Source of the DNA: Ottelia alismoides
Taxonomy: Eukaryota > Streptophyta > Magnoliopsida > Alismatales > Hydrocharitaceae
Assembly (NCBI GenBank): GCA_037367405.1
Contig: JAZKJV010000299.1
Span: forward strand, 1 to 64,000
Reading direction: 5' to 3'
Length of the DNA: 64,000 bases
Part shown: piece by piece, positions 21,474-34,498 of the stretch
How the letters are laid out: the number at the start of each line of letters is the position of its first letter
Numbering within the stretch: the first letter of the stretch is position 1
Program-made: the position numbers and the translations under genes
The notes under the pieces: model-generated
What the model was told of the DNA's origin: nothing
Seen by the model: only the letters and a program-made list of their open reading frames with translations
Database searches by the model: none

Positions 21474-24400
21474 TGAAGAGCCGAGTACTACCCTTGTTAA
21501 TTTCATCAAATTAATGATTAGAATTAATATCGTGTCGTTCGTTGTAGTCAGGTAATACAGACTAATTAAAAACCACTTTTAATTAATGTCAAGTTAATCT
21601 CGAGCGGCAAATTTATTTTACTTGGGCAAGCCCAAGGTCAAACTCAGGGAGGCAGCTGTCTCCTTAGGTGAATTTTAAGTAAATTTTATAGGTCAGATTT
21701 TCAGACGATATTTCTGGTATTTTTCAACAATTTTTATGCAATTAAAAGAAAGACAATGCAATTTTCAGTTCAGTTTACAAGTTATATCAGAAATATAGTC
21801 AAACTAAGTCCAAAAATTATAAAACTTGGCCAGAATGTGGATTGCAATGAAATTAAGCTACTCTATTTTTTTGGATTTTTCTTACACTATATGAATTTAC
21901 TGTGAATTACATATGAATGCAAGGTGATTTTGACTAAATTATTTTAATAAATACCAAATCACAATATTTCCAGATATAAAAATTATCCTAGATAGATCTA
22001 AGTAGGAGGAATCCAGGAAAATTGATAAACCTAAAATTCTATTTGAATTAGACCTATTAAAAATTAATTAGTGAAATCACAATTTATTTTATTCGGGCCT
22101 CGGGATGCAATGCAAAGATTTTTGGATACAATGTAAACTAAGTTATCTTAAGTCTAATTTGAATTTTCGGTGATTTTTAGAACAACAAAGAATTTAATAC
22201 AAATTAAAAGGCATCAAATGGGCAAAATATGAACAATTTTACAAATTTAATTATAATAAATTCCACTGATGTAACAAAAATAAGACAAGTGTCACATATA
22301 AAAGAGGACAAGTTTAGCTACACAATGCAATTTTTAAAACTAAAAAATGGTATCACATGAATACCTAAATATGTGTGCAAAGATAAGGACTAAATTACAA
22401 ATACAGAAAATAAAATTGCTAAAAATTAAACATGCTGACATGGACTTAAATGCAATTACCTAGAATGCTGGGGACATGTATGCAAATTGCCCCACAAAAT
22501 ACGTGCACCTCACGTGGTGCTCCTGGCAGGGACTGAAATGTAATTTTAAAAACCTCTAGGGGCCTCGGTGTAATTTTCCCAGACTGCATGTGAGTAACAC
22601 GTGAGGTCCCAGGCTCGGGTGACCACGGAGGCTCGGATGGAGGCTCGAGGGTGCTGCAGGCTCGGACATGGCTCGGGGCAGCTTCGGGAGCTCCGAGCCC
22701 AATGGTCGGGGCGGAGGCTCGGAGGAGGCGACGTGGCGTGATCTGGACTATTAGATAGATGAGATCTAACGGCTGCTGATGGCTGGAGACGTGGCATGCC
22801 TGGATCCGTTAGATCGTATGAAGATCCAACGACAGAAGATGGCTCCTGAGATGAAGGCGTGGACGATCAACGACCGTTGGATCAAGATGAATCCAACGGC
22901 ATCTGAAGCTCGGGGCGAGTGGTGACTTGGCGTGGCACGGAGCATGGGATCCTCCTGATCCGACGGCTATGAATCGATGGTGACGTGGCTTCCTCAGAAC
23001 CGTCCGATCAAGAGGATCGGACAGCTACTGGGCTTCGTGCTCAATGGTCCACCGCCTCCTGCGGCGGAGGTGGCTGTGCTTCGATGAAGCGACCCTAGCT
23101 CCGCCTCCTCCTCCAATCGTCGATGTAGGTAGTGGAGGACATCTGAGCAGCTGGGAAGTGTCGTCGAGATGCGACGGAGCATCCGGGGGTCTCGTCTGAG
23201 GCTGGGGGGCGTCTGAAGATCGATGGCGATCAAGCTCGAGGATGCTCCGGTGAGGCGTCCGGCCAATCAAAGAGAGAGTACCTACAGGGTTAGCTCGAAT
23301 AGTCGAAGCGTGTAGAGTGATCGTGGGATGAACGGAAGTGCGGAGGGAGGCCTAGAGTGGAATGATGGTGTTCGGTGGTGCTGCTCCGCTAAGGTGGCGG
23401 AGCTATCATCGGAGTGCGGTGAAGTGCGTCGTCTGAGTGAATGGATATGGGCGTGAAGATGCCATCTCAAAGGCGGAGCTCGGAGAATGGTCAAAAGGGG
23501 GTGAAGATGCGTGGAGGAGGCGAATAAAGTTGGAGAAAAGTGAAGAAAATGGAGAAGAAGATTGGAGGGGGCGATGGAGGTTGCTACCTGGGGAATGGAG
23601 CTCGGATCTGGGCTCATGGTCGTCGTTCGAAGGCTGGTAGAGGTTCCTGAGCTTGTGCAGCTTACGAGGGAGGCTGCGACACGGCGGGGTTGGTTGTGGA
23701 TCTCGCTGGAGAAGGAGATCGGTCTTCGCTCAACATCGCTTCGAATTGCTGTCACCAAAAGGAAGGTCGGAGCTAGGGCTTTCTCTCTGGAGTGACGGAT
23801 GGGGTCGAAGGTCGACGGGGGTGGAGTATTTATAGGTGGAAGGTGACGGTGACAAGTGATGGAGGGCGATGTTGGTGGAGGTCGTGGGACGACGTGGGTG
23901 CGGGTTAGGGCGATCATGGAGGTCGGCGAGGATGAGGGTAGAGTGGGCTGCAAGATTGAGGTGACAGGAGGCGGAGAGGATGGCCGAAGTGGATCCCAAA
24001 ATAGGAAGGGGGCGACTCGTTGGTGAGGTGGGCGACGTGGGAGCATGAGCTGCGGGAGTTAGAGGATGATGTCTGGAACGTTGGATTGAGCGATCCAACG
24101 GCCAGGAGAAGGGCATGATGGGGAAGATGAGATTAGATCAGAGGCGATGAGATCAAGGGCGCAGGGTGAACCACGTGGCAGGCGGAGGTGAAGGCGCTGG
24201 CATGCGGATATGATGAGATCTTGAGTTTTTGATCGAAGGTTCACTACGACGCCACATGGAGGGTGCTTGAGAAGGCAGAGACGGATGGTTGTGATGATGG
24301 CTGGGCTTCGATCGGGCGGTGGAGGTGATCTGGATGATGAAAGGTGGAGATTAAGAGAGAAGGGCGGCCCTCGAACGGTAGAGGAGGAGGGACGCGTGAC

Positions 24401-25248
24401 GGCCTGTGGGAGAGGTGCTCTCAGACGACCTAGATTAAAGCTGGGCTTGATCAAAGGGTCAAGACGCGTTGCGAAAATGGAAGGCCCAGGATATGAAGAG
24501 ATTGAACGTCGGAGAATGGAGGGCGCGTGGCGCGCAATGGAGCGGGTTGTGTGACGCAATCAGAGGGCGCCACGTGGCCTGCTCTAAATGGCTGAAAGAA
24601 AAAATGAAATTAGAGAGAGAAGGAGGCTGAATTTGGAAAAACTCAAAACGTGAAAGTTGTAGATCTCGGTGAGACTACAAGTTTTATTTTGACCAAAAAC
24701 GGAGATGATGTCAAATATGATACAAAAATATAAGGGTACAAATATACATACATATAGTACACAAAGAGGGCCCAAAAACTCAAGTTTTGTATACGAGCTC
24801 CGATTTAAATGAAATTGGTCTCATTTTGAAGGTCTCTGAATGTATATTAATCTGAAAGTGAGTGGACCTAGATCGGAGGTTGTATAAGGTATATATTTGT
24901 TCTCTAAGGTCTGCGGTCTCCAACTAGGTTTGGGGTTTTTATTGGGAGATTTACAAGCTAGGAATTTTTGGCCTTTTTCCTTATATTATTAGATAGTAAT
25001 ATACACGGTATAAGGTAGGTTTTATTGACTTTGGAGGAGGTATAAAATACAGATGATTAGGTGAATATTTGTGAATATTTTACAGATGAATTGGCTTTTT
25101 ATTTAATGCTATTATGAATGCTAAAATGCGTGTATTATGGATGCATGTATGAATGCTATTTATGCAAGATAAAGGAAAATATGCTGCTAAATACTCGGGA
25201 ACAAGGCTCTATTTTCAACTTTAAGAGTGATGAATTACAGATTCATAA
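21474..25248 (-). repeat. 5' LTR of the Athila element
   Basis: A 3775-bp LTR read from 25248 to 21474. It aligns with the solo LTR 4999-8531 in reverse orientation, with the same AT-rich ends and a GC-rich centre at about 22600-24580. Its first two bases read TT where TG is expected, and the next bases ATGAATC fit the family. The partner 3' LTR lies left of the window, so age and target duplication cannot be read. ATACT (25249-25253) should be the left copy of the duplication. Many GATCCAACGG half-sites sit in the centre. Confidence 0.9.
23827..23834 (-). promoter_or_regulatory. TATA box of the Athila LTR
   Basis: Minus-strand TATAAATA within GC-rich sequence, matching position and sequence of the box in the solo LTR. 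A CAGGTA donor-like site follows 237 bases downstream (23585-23590), against 240 in the solo LTR. Confidence 0.65.
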
Positions 25249-25849
25249 ATACTAAAGGGCTTTTGGGTCGTATGTGAAATGCACTTGATCTTTGGGACTG
25301 TCAGCACAAATGACAATGTTTTCACGGTCTTGGGTTGAGTTTCTCTCCCTCTACACTTTACACGATTCATGTACTTAGTATGGAACATTGGGGTAGTGTG
25401 ACATTGAAACTTATATTTACAAGATTGTCAAGTATTTTTCAACAATTTTCCATGTTACAAGTTATTCCCTGATACTTATTTATCAATGCAAATTTTGTTA
25501 AGTTATGTTCTCTTTCGAATTTCTCTTTGTGATGTTTTTAGCGGTAATTTATTTGATGGACTGCAAATTACTTGAATAAGTATTTTTTTACCAAAAGCTT
25601 GAGATCTACTCACTAGGTCTAAGCTCATTTTGAGTTTAGACTCAATCATGATGTACCTGAGTAAGAAGTATTGAAATTTTTGTGAAATGAGAGGAGAAGT
25701 ATCTGAACATAACGTTGTGGATGATGGTGATACATGAAGAGCGACCTGAGATGTTTTTGGTATCTTGAAATGATAGATTAGATGTCATACTCGTCCTGGC
25801 TAGCGGGACAGGTCGTGACAACATGGGCACCATCCACAGGTGATGATAT
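25249..25849. other. Unassigned flank of the Athila element
   Basis: Sequence between the LTR and the first recognisable LINE coding sequence. I see no open frame of note, no repeat and no RNA gene. It may include decayed upstream LINE sequence, but no endonuclease motif is visible. Confidence 0.5.
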
Positions 25850-26784
25850 TGCTCACATTGCGACACCATTCTATCACTAACTCTATTCCTCCTCTGAACT
25901 TAACCCTTTACAATCCTTTGACCTATACTCAAAATTGGTCGATAATCTTTCCAAAACCAGTGATCTTGTGAAACCATTCTCCGAGAATGAGGTCTTCGAG
26001 GTTATCAAAATCATAAATATATGAAGGCCTTTAGCCCTGATGGCTATATCTCGGAATTCTTCAAGAAATTTTAGTCAATTGTCAATTTTGACTTCATGAA
26101 TCAAGTCTATCATCTATACTCTTCTGACTTCAAGGTCGAGGACCTGAAATTTGCGAAAAACTCCATCATAACCCTTCTATGCAAGAAGGGTGACACGCAA
26201 AATATTAGCAACTATATATTTATTAGTCTCATAAACCTCCCCCTTAGAATTATATCAAAAACTCCATTGAAGCGATGGGTGCCCAAACTAACTGAACCGA
26301 TTTCCCCCGCACAATGCACCTCTTAAAGGGTCGCGACGCTTCCGAGGCCTTCATTATCTCCTCTAAAATCATCGCATCTTGGAGCCACTTGAGAACGGAG
26401 GCAATTATCCTCAAAATTGACCTAAAAAATGTATTTAACATTTCAAGGAAGTGTTGGCTCTGACCGATTGCCCTCCCAAATTCATTCATCATGTGAGTAC
26501 CTTCCTCTCCACTACAACCATTTCAATTAAAGCTACACATCTTATGTCCATCTACTTCAAACTGATTTGAGAGGTTCAACGGTGAGACCCCCTATCGCCT
26601 CTGCTTTTCATCAACACCATGAATATTCTCAATGGATTGCTTCAAAACCTCGCTCGGGATGGCCTTATTGAGAGCTTCAAGATGCATGGAGAAGATCTTT
26701 TCATCTCCAATATGCTATTTGCTAATCTACTCAACTTTATCATGTTTGATGAACATACTTTTAAATGTTTAAACTTTACACTTA
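25850..26784 (+). pseudogene. LINE reverse transcriptase, 5' part (decayed)
   Basis: In changing frames this reads as plant LINE RT: an approach segment (KPFSENEVFEVI), then from 26096 a 76-codon open part with SIITLLCKKGD, FISLINLPLRIISK and PISPAQC, matching the RT NxRPISL and SPAQxAF blocks. Further on come EAFIISS, a broken KIDxKxxF block and QNLARDGLIESF. The YADD/FADD box is expected near 26720, where MLFANLLNF suggests it is mutated. No endonuclease precedes it, so the element is 5'-truncated. Stops and frame changes are frequent. A MITE interrupts it at 26784. Confidence 0.85.
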
Positions 26785-27033
26785 GGGCCCGTTCGGTAGG
26801 AGAATAAGCAGGAATAAGGATGGAGAATAAGGGGAATAATGGTCTATTCTTCATTCGGCTAGAGGATACGAATAAGGAGAATAAGGTGAAATAAAGGTAG
26901 GTAAGGTGGGATAAAGATAAGGAACAAGAGTGAAATAAGATGGAATAATGGAGAATAGTCGTACCATTGGAAACCGTGTCGAGAGGAGAATTGACCCCTT
27001 ATTCCAGGGCCTATTCTCAAACTAAACATGGCC
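26785..27033. mobile_element. Tourist-like MITE (PIF/Harbinger type)
   Basis: A 249-bp insert with TTA on both sides (26782-26784 and 27034-27036) sits inside the LINE frame. The ends are imperfect inverted repeats of about 25 bases: GGGCCCGTTCGG with AGGAGAATAAG at the left, and CTATTCTCAAAC with ATGGCC at the right. The TTA duplication and GGGCC-type ends fit Tourist elements. The body is rich in GGAATAAG-like repeats and has no coding capacity. Confidence 0.85.
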
Positions 27034-28500
27034 TTAAAGTTTTTTCCGAACTCTCAGGCCTCCAAATAAACCATGAAGAGTCCAACTTCTCTCTTAACCC
27101 ACCTGATCTGGAGAAAGACCCGATATACAAATCCTTCAATTACAATCATGAGGACTTCCCAATCAACTACCTTGGAATCCCCCTCACTTTAAAAAAACTG
27201 AAAAGGGCAGATTGGGTCCTTTGGTAGAAAATTTTGAGAAAAGACTATCGGGATGAAAGAACAGGATACTCTTTATGCCTTCTTGCATATCCCTCCTAAA
27301 CTCCAACCTTACCACCCAAGAAAACCATATACTTGCCTATCTTAAGCTCTCAAAACACACCATACTAGAGATTGACAAGATTCGGAGATGCTTCCTTTAG
27401 AATGGCCCCAATGAAGACAAAAATAGATACCAGGCTCGTTAGGAACTTATTTACCGGCCCAAAACAAATGGGGGCCGAGGTTCCAAAACTTTGAAGCCTT
27501 CAACTGGGTCATGCTATCCAAATCTTGGATCACAACTCTGAAGAACCACACTTGCTTCTTCGCCAAAATCATTAGAGGTCATTACCATCACGGCCATCCA
27601 ATTTCGATTAGGGAACCCTATAATCATTGTGACTTCCCTGCTGGAGATCTATTAAGGGGGGCTATGAGATAATAAGAATGCCGCAACCTGTGGGTTCAGG
27701 TCATCGCACATCCCTTTGGATTTATATCATAGAGGGAAACTCTTCCCTTTCAAAACTTCTCCGAAATCTTTGGAGACAGTCGAAAAACAAACGTGTTACT
27801 CTTTCTTATGCACATGCTATACTTGAGGCCAAAAAAATTGGCTCAAAGACCTCTCTCAAAGATCAACCAACTCTCAAGACCCGCTTACCCTAGAATTTTT
27901 TTGGCAAACCATGAAGCCTCCCCTTCCTCAACTGATCTACTCTACATCCCCAGAAGGATGCCTTCCCCTCTATTAACAAAAAAATCTCTACGATAACTTT
28001 TGCCACGGAGGCTTGGGATCTAAATTAAACACTAAATTTTAGGTCAAACCCTTCCACCCAAGGGTTTCCTTCTTGTGGCCCCTCTACCACAATAAACTCT
28101 ATGCTCAAGACATGCCTCCTATACCATATGTCTTGACCGCTAATGCCTGCCCTCTTTGCCTTGCTAATATGGAAACAATCCCTCACCTATTTCTTTTTTT
28201 GGAAGAATTTTTCTTATTCCCTAATTCACAACTATATTCCTCATCCTATTGGCAGATGTCCGTAAGCCAATCATCCATCTAGTGGTTGACCTGGAAGGAT
28301 CAATGCACGATGATGTTCAAGGTACTTCCCAACCGTACTTACAAATTGCTAAAGACATAAAATTCTTCCTTACCCACACAAGTCTAAAAATCTTGACTGA
28401 GCATGATCCCTATTATGAAAATTCTTTGCAATCCCGTTTTGATGATTGTTATTACTTTGTTAATTATTATACCGTGCTGCAACCATGATGTCACCAGCTC
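27034..28500 (+). pseudogene. LINE reverse transcriptase, 3' part and zf-RVT
   Basis: The LINE frame resumes at the MITE edge with KVFSELSGLQINHEESNF and INYLGIPL, the RT thumb region of plant LINEs. Decayed text across three frames follows (27240-27900). Near 28060-28200 comes the zf-RVT tail: FLWPLYHNKL, then CPLCLANMETIPHLF, where a CxxC pair and the following His remain. The closing Cys region is lost to frame changes. The whole gene carries many stops. Confidence 0.82.
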
Positions 28501-28800
28501 CTTGAACTTGTGATCGGGTATTCGCTGCCAGTTAGCCGCAAAGCAAAAGCCACTACACTGAGCCCCAGATCCGCTACATGTCCCCACTCCTCTCTTGGGG
28601 CATAGTATCTTCTACTTTTTTGTTTTATTTTTTGTCCCTTATGAATATTTCGATCATGTGTTCACTTGGATTGCTTTACGATTGTACTAAATGGCGTGGC
28701 TTCAAAGTATTTGATTTACTCCAATTCTGTTTTTGGTGGTGTGTCTTATTGTGCAGTTGCCTCCTTATCGTGGGAAACAAACTTTATCTTTTGATGAAAT
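28501..28800 (+). repeat. Probable LINE 3' untranslated region
   Basis: T-rich sequence follows the zf-RVT region and ends near GATGAAATGAAATTATG. Plant LINE transcripts have a similar T-rich trailer before an A-rich end. No clear poly(A) or target duplication was found, so the end is approximate. Confidence 0.4.
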
Positions 28801-30719
28801 GAAATTATGACCATTTAGCTAAAAATAAATAATATTGCAAGGTGGTTGCACACTTTATTGGTTCGGCAATGACCGACCTCACTCGAGGGGCATCAAAGAG
28901 TGGGGTGGCGGTAGGTACTTCGGAGAGCATTAGGTGGATGCATTCATACATCTAACCATATGAATCCGTTGTTTATAGCAACTTGTTTTTAGCGAGTGAG
29001 ACTCCATCGGTTGATGGAACTACAGGTCCTTGAGTTATATGCCTCCAACCCTTGAGTTGGAATACTACTATTCATGCTAACTGAAGAATTACGCTTGCGC
29101 AAAGGTATGTGGGGCTCTATACTTTGAAAGAAGCAATGCAATGTTCCATTCATAGTGTAGACCTTCTTTGATGACTGGTAAGTTTAGAACAACCGATTAA
29201 ATGGATGTATAAATACATTAATATAACATGAATGGACTGATTGTATAAAAATTTAAGGACTTGCTAGAGGCTTGGAATATAATTGTAGACATACAACTTG
29301 GTTCCCCTAGAATGTTATTTTTTTGTGTTTGTTAACTTATTGCAGTTTTGCTTTACTTGTCTATTGCTTTAGTTTACTTTAATTGTTTATAAATCATACT
29401 GAGCCATTGGACTCATAAGTTATCTTCCTTGGAAATCTAACAAGGGTTGTCAAGGAGGAGTTGAGATCAGAGTTTTTGGCGGTGCAACCGAGAACTACTA
29501 TTGAGATGGTTACCTAGTTGATTAGTTTACCTATATTATATTTCATTCTTCACTTTTGATATTACAATAATGAGAACTTTATATATTATCAGTTTGTGGG
29601 CATGTTCTATATGAATGGAAATATTTAAATATGTCATATTTTTGTGACTGTATATCATACAAGTTGTTTGTGATTGTTATCAGGTAACTTTGACTAGGGT
29701 GTCTAGATGTGCTCATGTGGAGGAGGGGCGCTACAAAGGTTGTCCAAAGAATTGGTAATGGTAATGTGCCTTTAACTTGAATGATTCAGATATTTGGGAG
29801 AGATTTTAAGGGTACTGAGCTTTAAAAAAGGTAGTAGCATTATCAGAGAAACACAACCTAGGAGGCATATCTCAAGTTTGAGGCAATCATGTCATGGACA
29901 TTTTTATGCTTAACCCACAAATTTTGGGAGCAAAAGACGTGAGGACATTATAGGTTGTCTGATTTAAACTATAATAAGCATTAGAGGCAATCACGAATCA
30001 TCTCCTCCGGTTCAATTTGACCTTTCAATCTCAGGAAAATAAAGCATTGAATTTGCTTTCAAGTTTAAAGAGAAGGTTTTTTAAGCTTAAAAACGATTTT
30101 AAGAAAGACTTTGACACACTAAGATGAATATAGAAACAGGTATCGTGCAGATATTGACAGTTACAAATCATTCCTTAAATATGGAAACAAATAATCATAA
30201 TTTGGATACTATTTTATAAAAGGTCAAGAGTTATCCTATGGATAATAAATATTTCCTAACACTTTAACTAAATACAGACAATTTTGTAAAGTTTGAAATT
30301 GATAGTTAATTAAATCAAAATTATATAAACTACAAATACAATAAAATAAAAAAGCAAATAAAGTAATATGGTAAACTAAATAACTTTTATAACAAATAGT
30401 TAAACAACATCAGATGTACCTTTAGACCTTTAGGTAAATTACCAAAAGAGAGCCCTGACTATGCCTAAAAGGCATCATTTTGAAATGTTATGAAGAAGGC
30501 AGTAAACTTTCACCTTAACGCTTCAATATCGACATAAAAGAGCCACGGAAGCCTACAAAAGCCTCTATTTGAGAGAAAAAAGATTGAACATATTTTTACA
30601 TTTACAAATAAGGCCTAATTGGAATCGAGATATAGTTGAGGCTCTTCTTGTAATTTTACCACATGTATTTTTCCTCACACATTTGAATTAATTTAAAAAA
30701 CATTATATTACGTATAACC
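28801..30719. other. Unassigned AT-rich stretch
   Basis: About 1.9 kb without a recognisable gene or a repeat I can match. Open frames are short, and I saw no inverted repeat ends. It could be old, decayed transposon or plain intergenic DNA. Confidence 0.5.
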
Positions 30720-31022
30720 TATAATATATTTAGATATTTATTTACACACATCAAATACATGTCTATGATATATACACACATGATATATATACTCACAGAA
30801 TTAGCAATACATATTTCTATGTCTGTATCCGTCAAAAAAAATATCTAACCATATCAGTATCCATATCCTCTAAAAAATAAAAAATAATATACGTATTCAT
30901 AAAAGATGAAAATTCATATACATATCCCTATCCGTAAAAATAAAAAATACATTTCCATATCTTCTTAAAAACATATACGATGGTGATCAGATGCAATATA
31001 TCCTTATTTTGTTTCATCCCTA
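30720..31022. mobile_element. Possible hAT (Ac/Ds-like) right end
   Basis: The sequence ends TTTCATCCCTA at 31012-31022, equal to the 3' terminus of Ac/Ds elements. Before it lie repeated ATCCATATCC and TATCCGTA-like units, a usual subterminal pattern for hAT. No matching CAGGGATGAAA left end or 8-bp duplication (31023-31030 AGATCTAC) was found, so it is at best a truncated end. Confidence 0.35.
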
Positions 31023-31203
31023 AGATCTACCATTGTCATATGATAAACTTAAGAATGAGTATCAGTAAATTTGCGTTGAAATTACTTGATGGAAAGCTAA
31101 AATCCTATCGCGTTAGTCTAGGACTATTATTACTAATTCATCTATCACCTTGTTGGTAACTCATCCTAGCATTGCACAAAATTCCATAAAAAAGAAATCC
31201 TTA

Positions 31204-31397
31204 GAATATGTTTAATTACCGGGTTAACCTCAAGTAACCCGATTTACCCCCACACTCCTGGATTGGAAGTCCATCACATCACATTCCTTATTTCAACCCT
31301 CGTAACCATCCAAACAACTACCATTTACATCCAAACAACTACTATTCACGTGAGGTTATCCCAACCCGCTCTATCCCAGTAGCCAAATAAATCCTGA
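31204..31397. mobile_element. Possible small MITE
   Basis: About 194 bases lie between two TTA triplets. The left end GAATATGTTTAATTACCGGG and the reverse of the right end (GGATTTATTTGGCTACTGGG) pair at roughly two thirds of positions after a small offset. The interior has a near-duplicated ATCCAAACAACTAC. This would suit a degenerate Tourist-like element, but the ends do not line up perfectly. Confidence 0.4.
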
Positions 31398-32134
31398 TTA
31401 TTAATAAAAAGGAATTTGTACGAAATTGTAATATACATTTTGGAATTCAAAAATCTGCATATCCGCTTGTATCCATTCATGCTATTGATTAGACTCTATC
31501 TGCCGGGACTAGTGAGCAATAAATTTAATCTCAAGGACCTATACGCAATCAGTAGAAAACAGCCGCCTCCTTGAGGAGGAATTCCCCGTAGTAACCCTAC
31601 ACCACGCGTTTCAACTTTCAAGGTCATTGTCTTTGGCGGGAGTCTCCGCTGGCACCGCACGTGCGAAGTTGGCGACGGAGCGAAAGCGATGCCCATCGTA
31701 ATTGTAATTAATTAAGAAAGGCCTCTTATCTCCGGTGGTGGGAGACCAGATCCGTTCCGTTGCCCCCCACCTTGACCGGGATTTGTCATCCGTATCTGCA
31801 GGGGCATTTCAGGGAAACCGCACGCACAAAAAGCAAAACAACGTGCAGCATTAAGTTCGGCATTATCACGTACCTTTCAGACCGCACTTCCGTAGACTTT
31901 TGGATTCACAAAGGTTGCTGTGGGCTCCACCGTCCAATTAATTAGGTGTAGGCTGCCTTGAAGTTAGATTTTTGGGATTTTTACCCGTCACATCTTATAA
32001 TCTTTTGCAATGATCTCTACGACATTCGAAACATCGTAATTCCTCCCTTATCCTCGTAAACTTGTTAATCTTTATCCTACAGACCCTGTTAGTTAACCTC
32101 CATCCATTTAACTGTTAAAACTAACCTAATTCTG
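31398..32134. other. Unassigned stretch
   Basis: Mixed-composition sequence without a convincing open frame. Short matches such as GTTAGTTAACC near 32088 recall the ends of the inverted-repeat elements at 50006 and 51555, but too weakly for a call. Confidence 0.45.
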
Positions 32135-32537
32135 TTGTCTTCTTTTATTATACCCATTTTATTTATCAAATTTACTACAAGCGACACTCCCTCTCACCCT
32201 CTACCTCTAGCTGCCACTCCCTCTCACCCTCCACCTCCAGGCGAACACGTCGCCCCCTCCCCCGGTCCGCCGCCACCTCTGCTCGGAGCCCCCCACCGGC
32301 CCCATCGCTCGAAGCCTGCGCCCACCACCTCCCCCTGCTCGAAACCCCCCTCCCCTCCCCTGTCGACCGGCCTCCCCTTCTTGACCCCCTCGCCGTCGCT
32401 CGACACCCCTCCCCCTCTCACCACACTCCTGCTCGAAGCCCGCACCACCCCTGCTCGACCCCGCGTCGCTGCTCGAAGCCCCATACTCGAAGCCCTCGAG
32501 CCTCCCCTGCAACCCCCTTGGTTCCGCCGATTGCGAA
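32135..32537 (+). repeat. C-rich low-complexity block with GCTCGAAGCC units
   Basis: A strongly C-biased stretch with a direct repeat (CACTCCCTCTCACCCT twice, 32184 and 32214) and several degenerate GCTCGAAGCCC units. It gives proline-rich open frames on one strand and glycine/arginine-rich ones on the other, the mark of composition rather than coding. It stops abruptly at the truncated LTR at 32538. Similar pyrimidine-rich cores occur at 50200-50640 and 51720-52060. Confidence 0.6.
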
Positions 32538-34461
32538 GGATGAGGGAGTTATGGTCATTTTAAGATTGTAGGTGAGTAATCGGGTCCGGATCTGAATCCG
32601 GATCCGACTTACCAAACCCGGATATAAAATAGGACTTAGTTAGGGCCAGGTCGACCAAAACCCTATTTCCCCACCTCTCAGGCCGCTGGACTCCGCCCCG
32701 GAGCTCGCCGGAGTCGCCCGAGGTCGCCGGAGCGCCCGATCGCAAAGCCGAAGGTGTCCACGCGACGATCTCTCCGCGGGGGACTCGTTCCTCGCCTCCC
32801 CAAAGTACAGATCCCATCCTCCTTGCTGCCTCGTTCCGCATTTCATCTCTTTGTCTTGGTTTTTCTGATTTTACCATAAATCGTAGTTGGACCACATCGG
32901 TGTCGATGTTGATAGCGCATGCGGAATCGGATCTGTGGGGGGGGGAGGAGACCTTCTTGTTGTCAACTTTTTCGGTGAGGGATATAGAAGGTCGTGTTTC
33001 CGTTGATGATCTAGCGAGGATCTGTAGGTTCATTTGTATGAGATTGAAGATAGGAATTGGGGGTTTGATTTGCCACGAAGAAAGAAGATGGGATGTTCAT
33101 CTCTCTATCTTCAATTGCTTGCACTCATTTGGTTCCTTATCTTTGTGCTGAGAAGCAATTTTACTGTCAACAAAATATCTAGCATAGATGTTTAATAAAC
33201 TGGGAGTCGTTACCACTAATGCGTTCAGGCTTCTGGTCATCATAGGATATTTAGGATTATAGGATATTTAGGAGGTTATCTGATTCCTTTTGTAGAGGAC
33301 GAAAGAGTTGGAAGTACTGGAAACATGGCTTTTGCCTACTAAAACATTATCTTGTTGTTTCCGCCTATTTTCTAAAGAGTATACACTGATCCTCAGATAC
33401 CAAAAGGGAACGCTATATAAGTCGACTTGTGGGGAGATATGCTATTCATTTGTGAGGTGCAGTTTGACAACAAAAGAGAAGTTTATTAATTAAGTGCCTT
33501 GTATTCAAGGCTTCATTTTCACTCGAACAGACCTACAAACAACTTAGGACCATTTTTTTAAAATCTTTTAAAGGGAATTTGACTGATCTTCATCCACCTT
33601 GTCTATGGTGATTCAGAGTCTATGATTATGTGAAGGTGGAGATTCCATGGCCTGTCTTTGACATTTTCCGAGAAACACCTGCTGGTATTATGCAATTTAT
33701 GAGAGGTCATTCTACATTACCCAAGTATGTCATTGAGGACATTATTAGACAATATCTAAGAAGCTTGCTACCTGATATACACAATCACTGTGACTGTGAG
33801 ATACTACGTCTCGTTGATGTGGCTAATTCTATCCCATCGGTTTCTTCTGATTAAATTATGTCAGCATTGAAGAATGGATCACGATACTTTCAGTTTCAAA
33901 TAATCCTACTTATAATTACATGATGTGGTATTAATTTTAACCACTATGATTCCAACAACGTCATGTCCTTCTTATCCCGGATTTTGGCATAATGAGTTCC
34001 ATGCTTTGTAGACCTTAGATATATGAAACCCAGGTTTTAAGGGTTCTGTCTTGAATTTATTTTATTATGACAGACAATATGTTATGATCACCCCCAATTA
34101 AAAGATACCAAAATCCTAAATTGTTTAACATGCCAAGATGTTCTTGGGTCTTGATAATCACCTGACACGTGGAGAGTTAATGAGTATTCCTAAACAATAG
34201 CAAATGCAAACTTTTATATGGAATCCAGACTAGATAGAGGAAGTGCCCAACCAACCAACTTTAATGCCCAATTGTTGTTCGTGAGTTGGCGAATTCAAAA
34301 GCCCAAAACATAGTCTCATTTTATTGTTATAGGCATGTGGATAGTGTACAAGAATTTGGGTAAACTCTGATGTTTGACCATCTTTCTCCCTGCTATGGGG
34401 TTACAAACTTGGCAATTGAACCAAGTATCTACAGATCAAAATACTATTAAGTTAGCAAAGA

Positions 34462-34498
<37 letters not shown>

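Noticed and set aside
22546..24559. Long overlapping open frames (up to 254 codons)
   Set aside because: Same GC-rich LTR centre in the other orientation; no protein domain is seen and the frames are not shared with the solo LTR.
30720..31022. A full hAT element
   Set aside because: Only one terminus is visible; no left end or 8-base duplication was found.
32135..32563. Proline-rich 142-codon frame resembling an extensin-like protein
   Set aside because: Low-complexity C-rich repeat with open frames on both strands; it runs into a truncated LTR and has no signal peptide.
33630..33854. 74-codon frame conserved in all three LTR copies
   Set aside because: The LTR copies are so young that any frame would be conserved. 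Kept only as part of the captured-sequence question.
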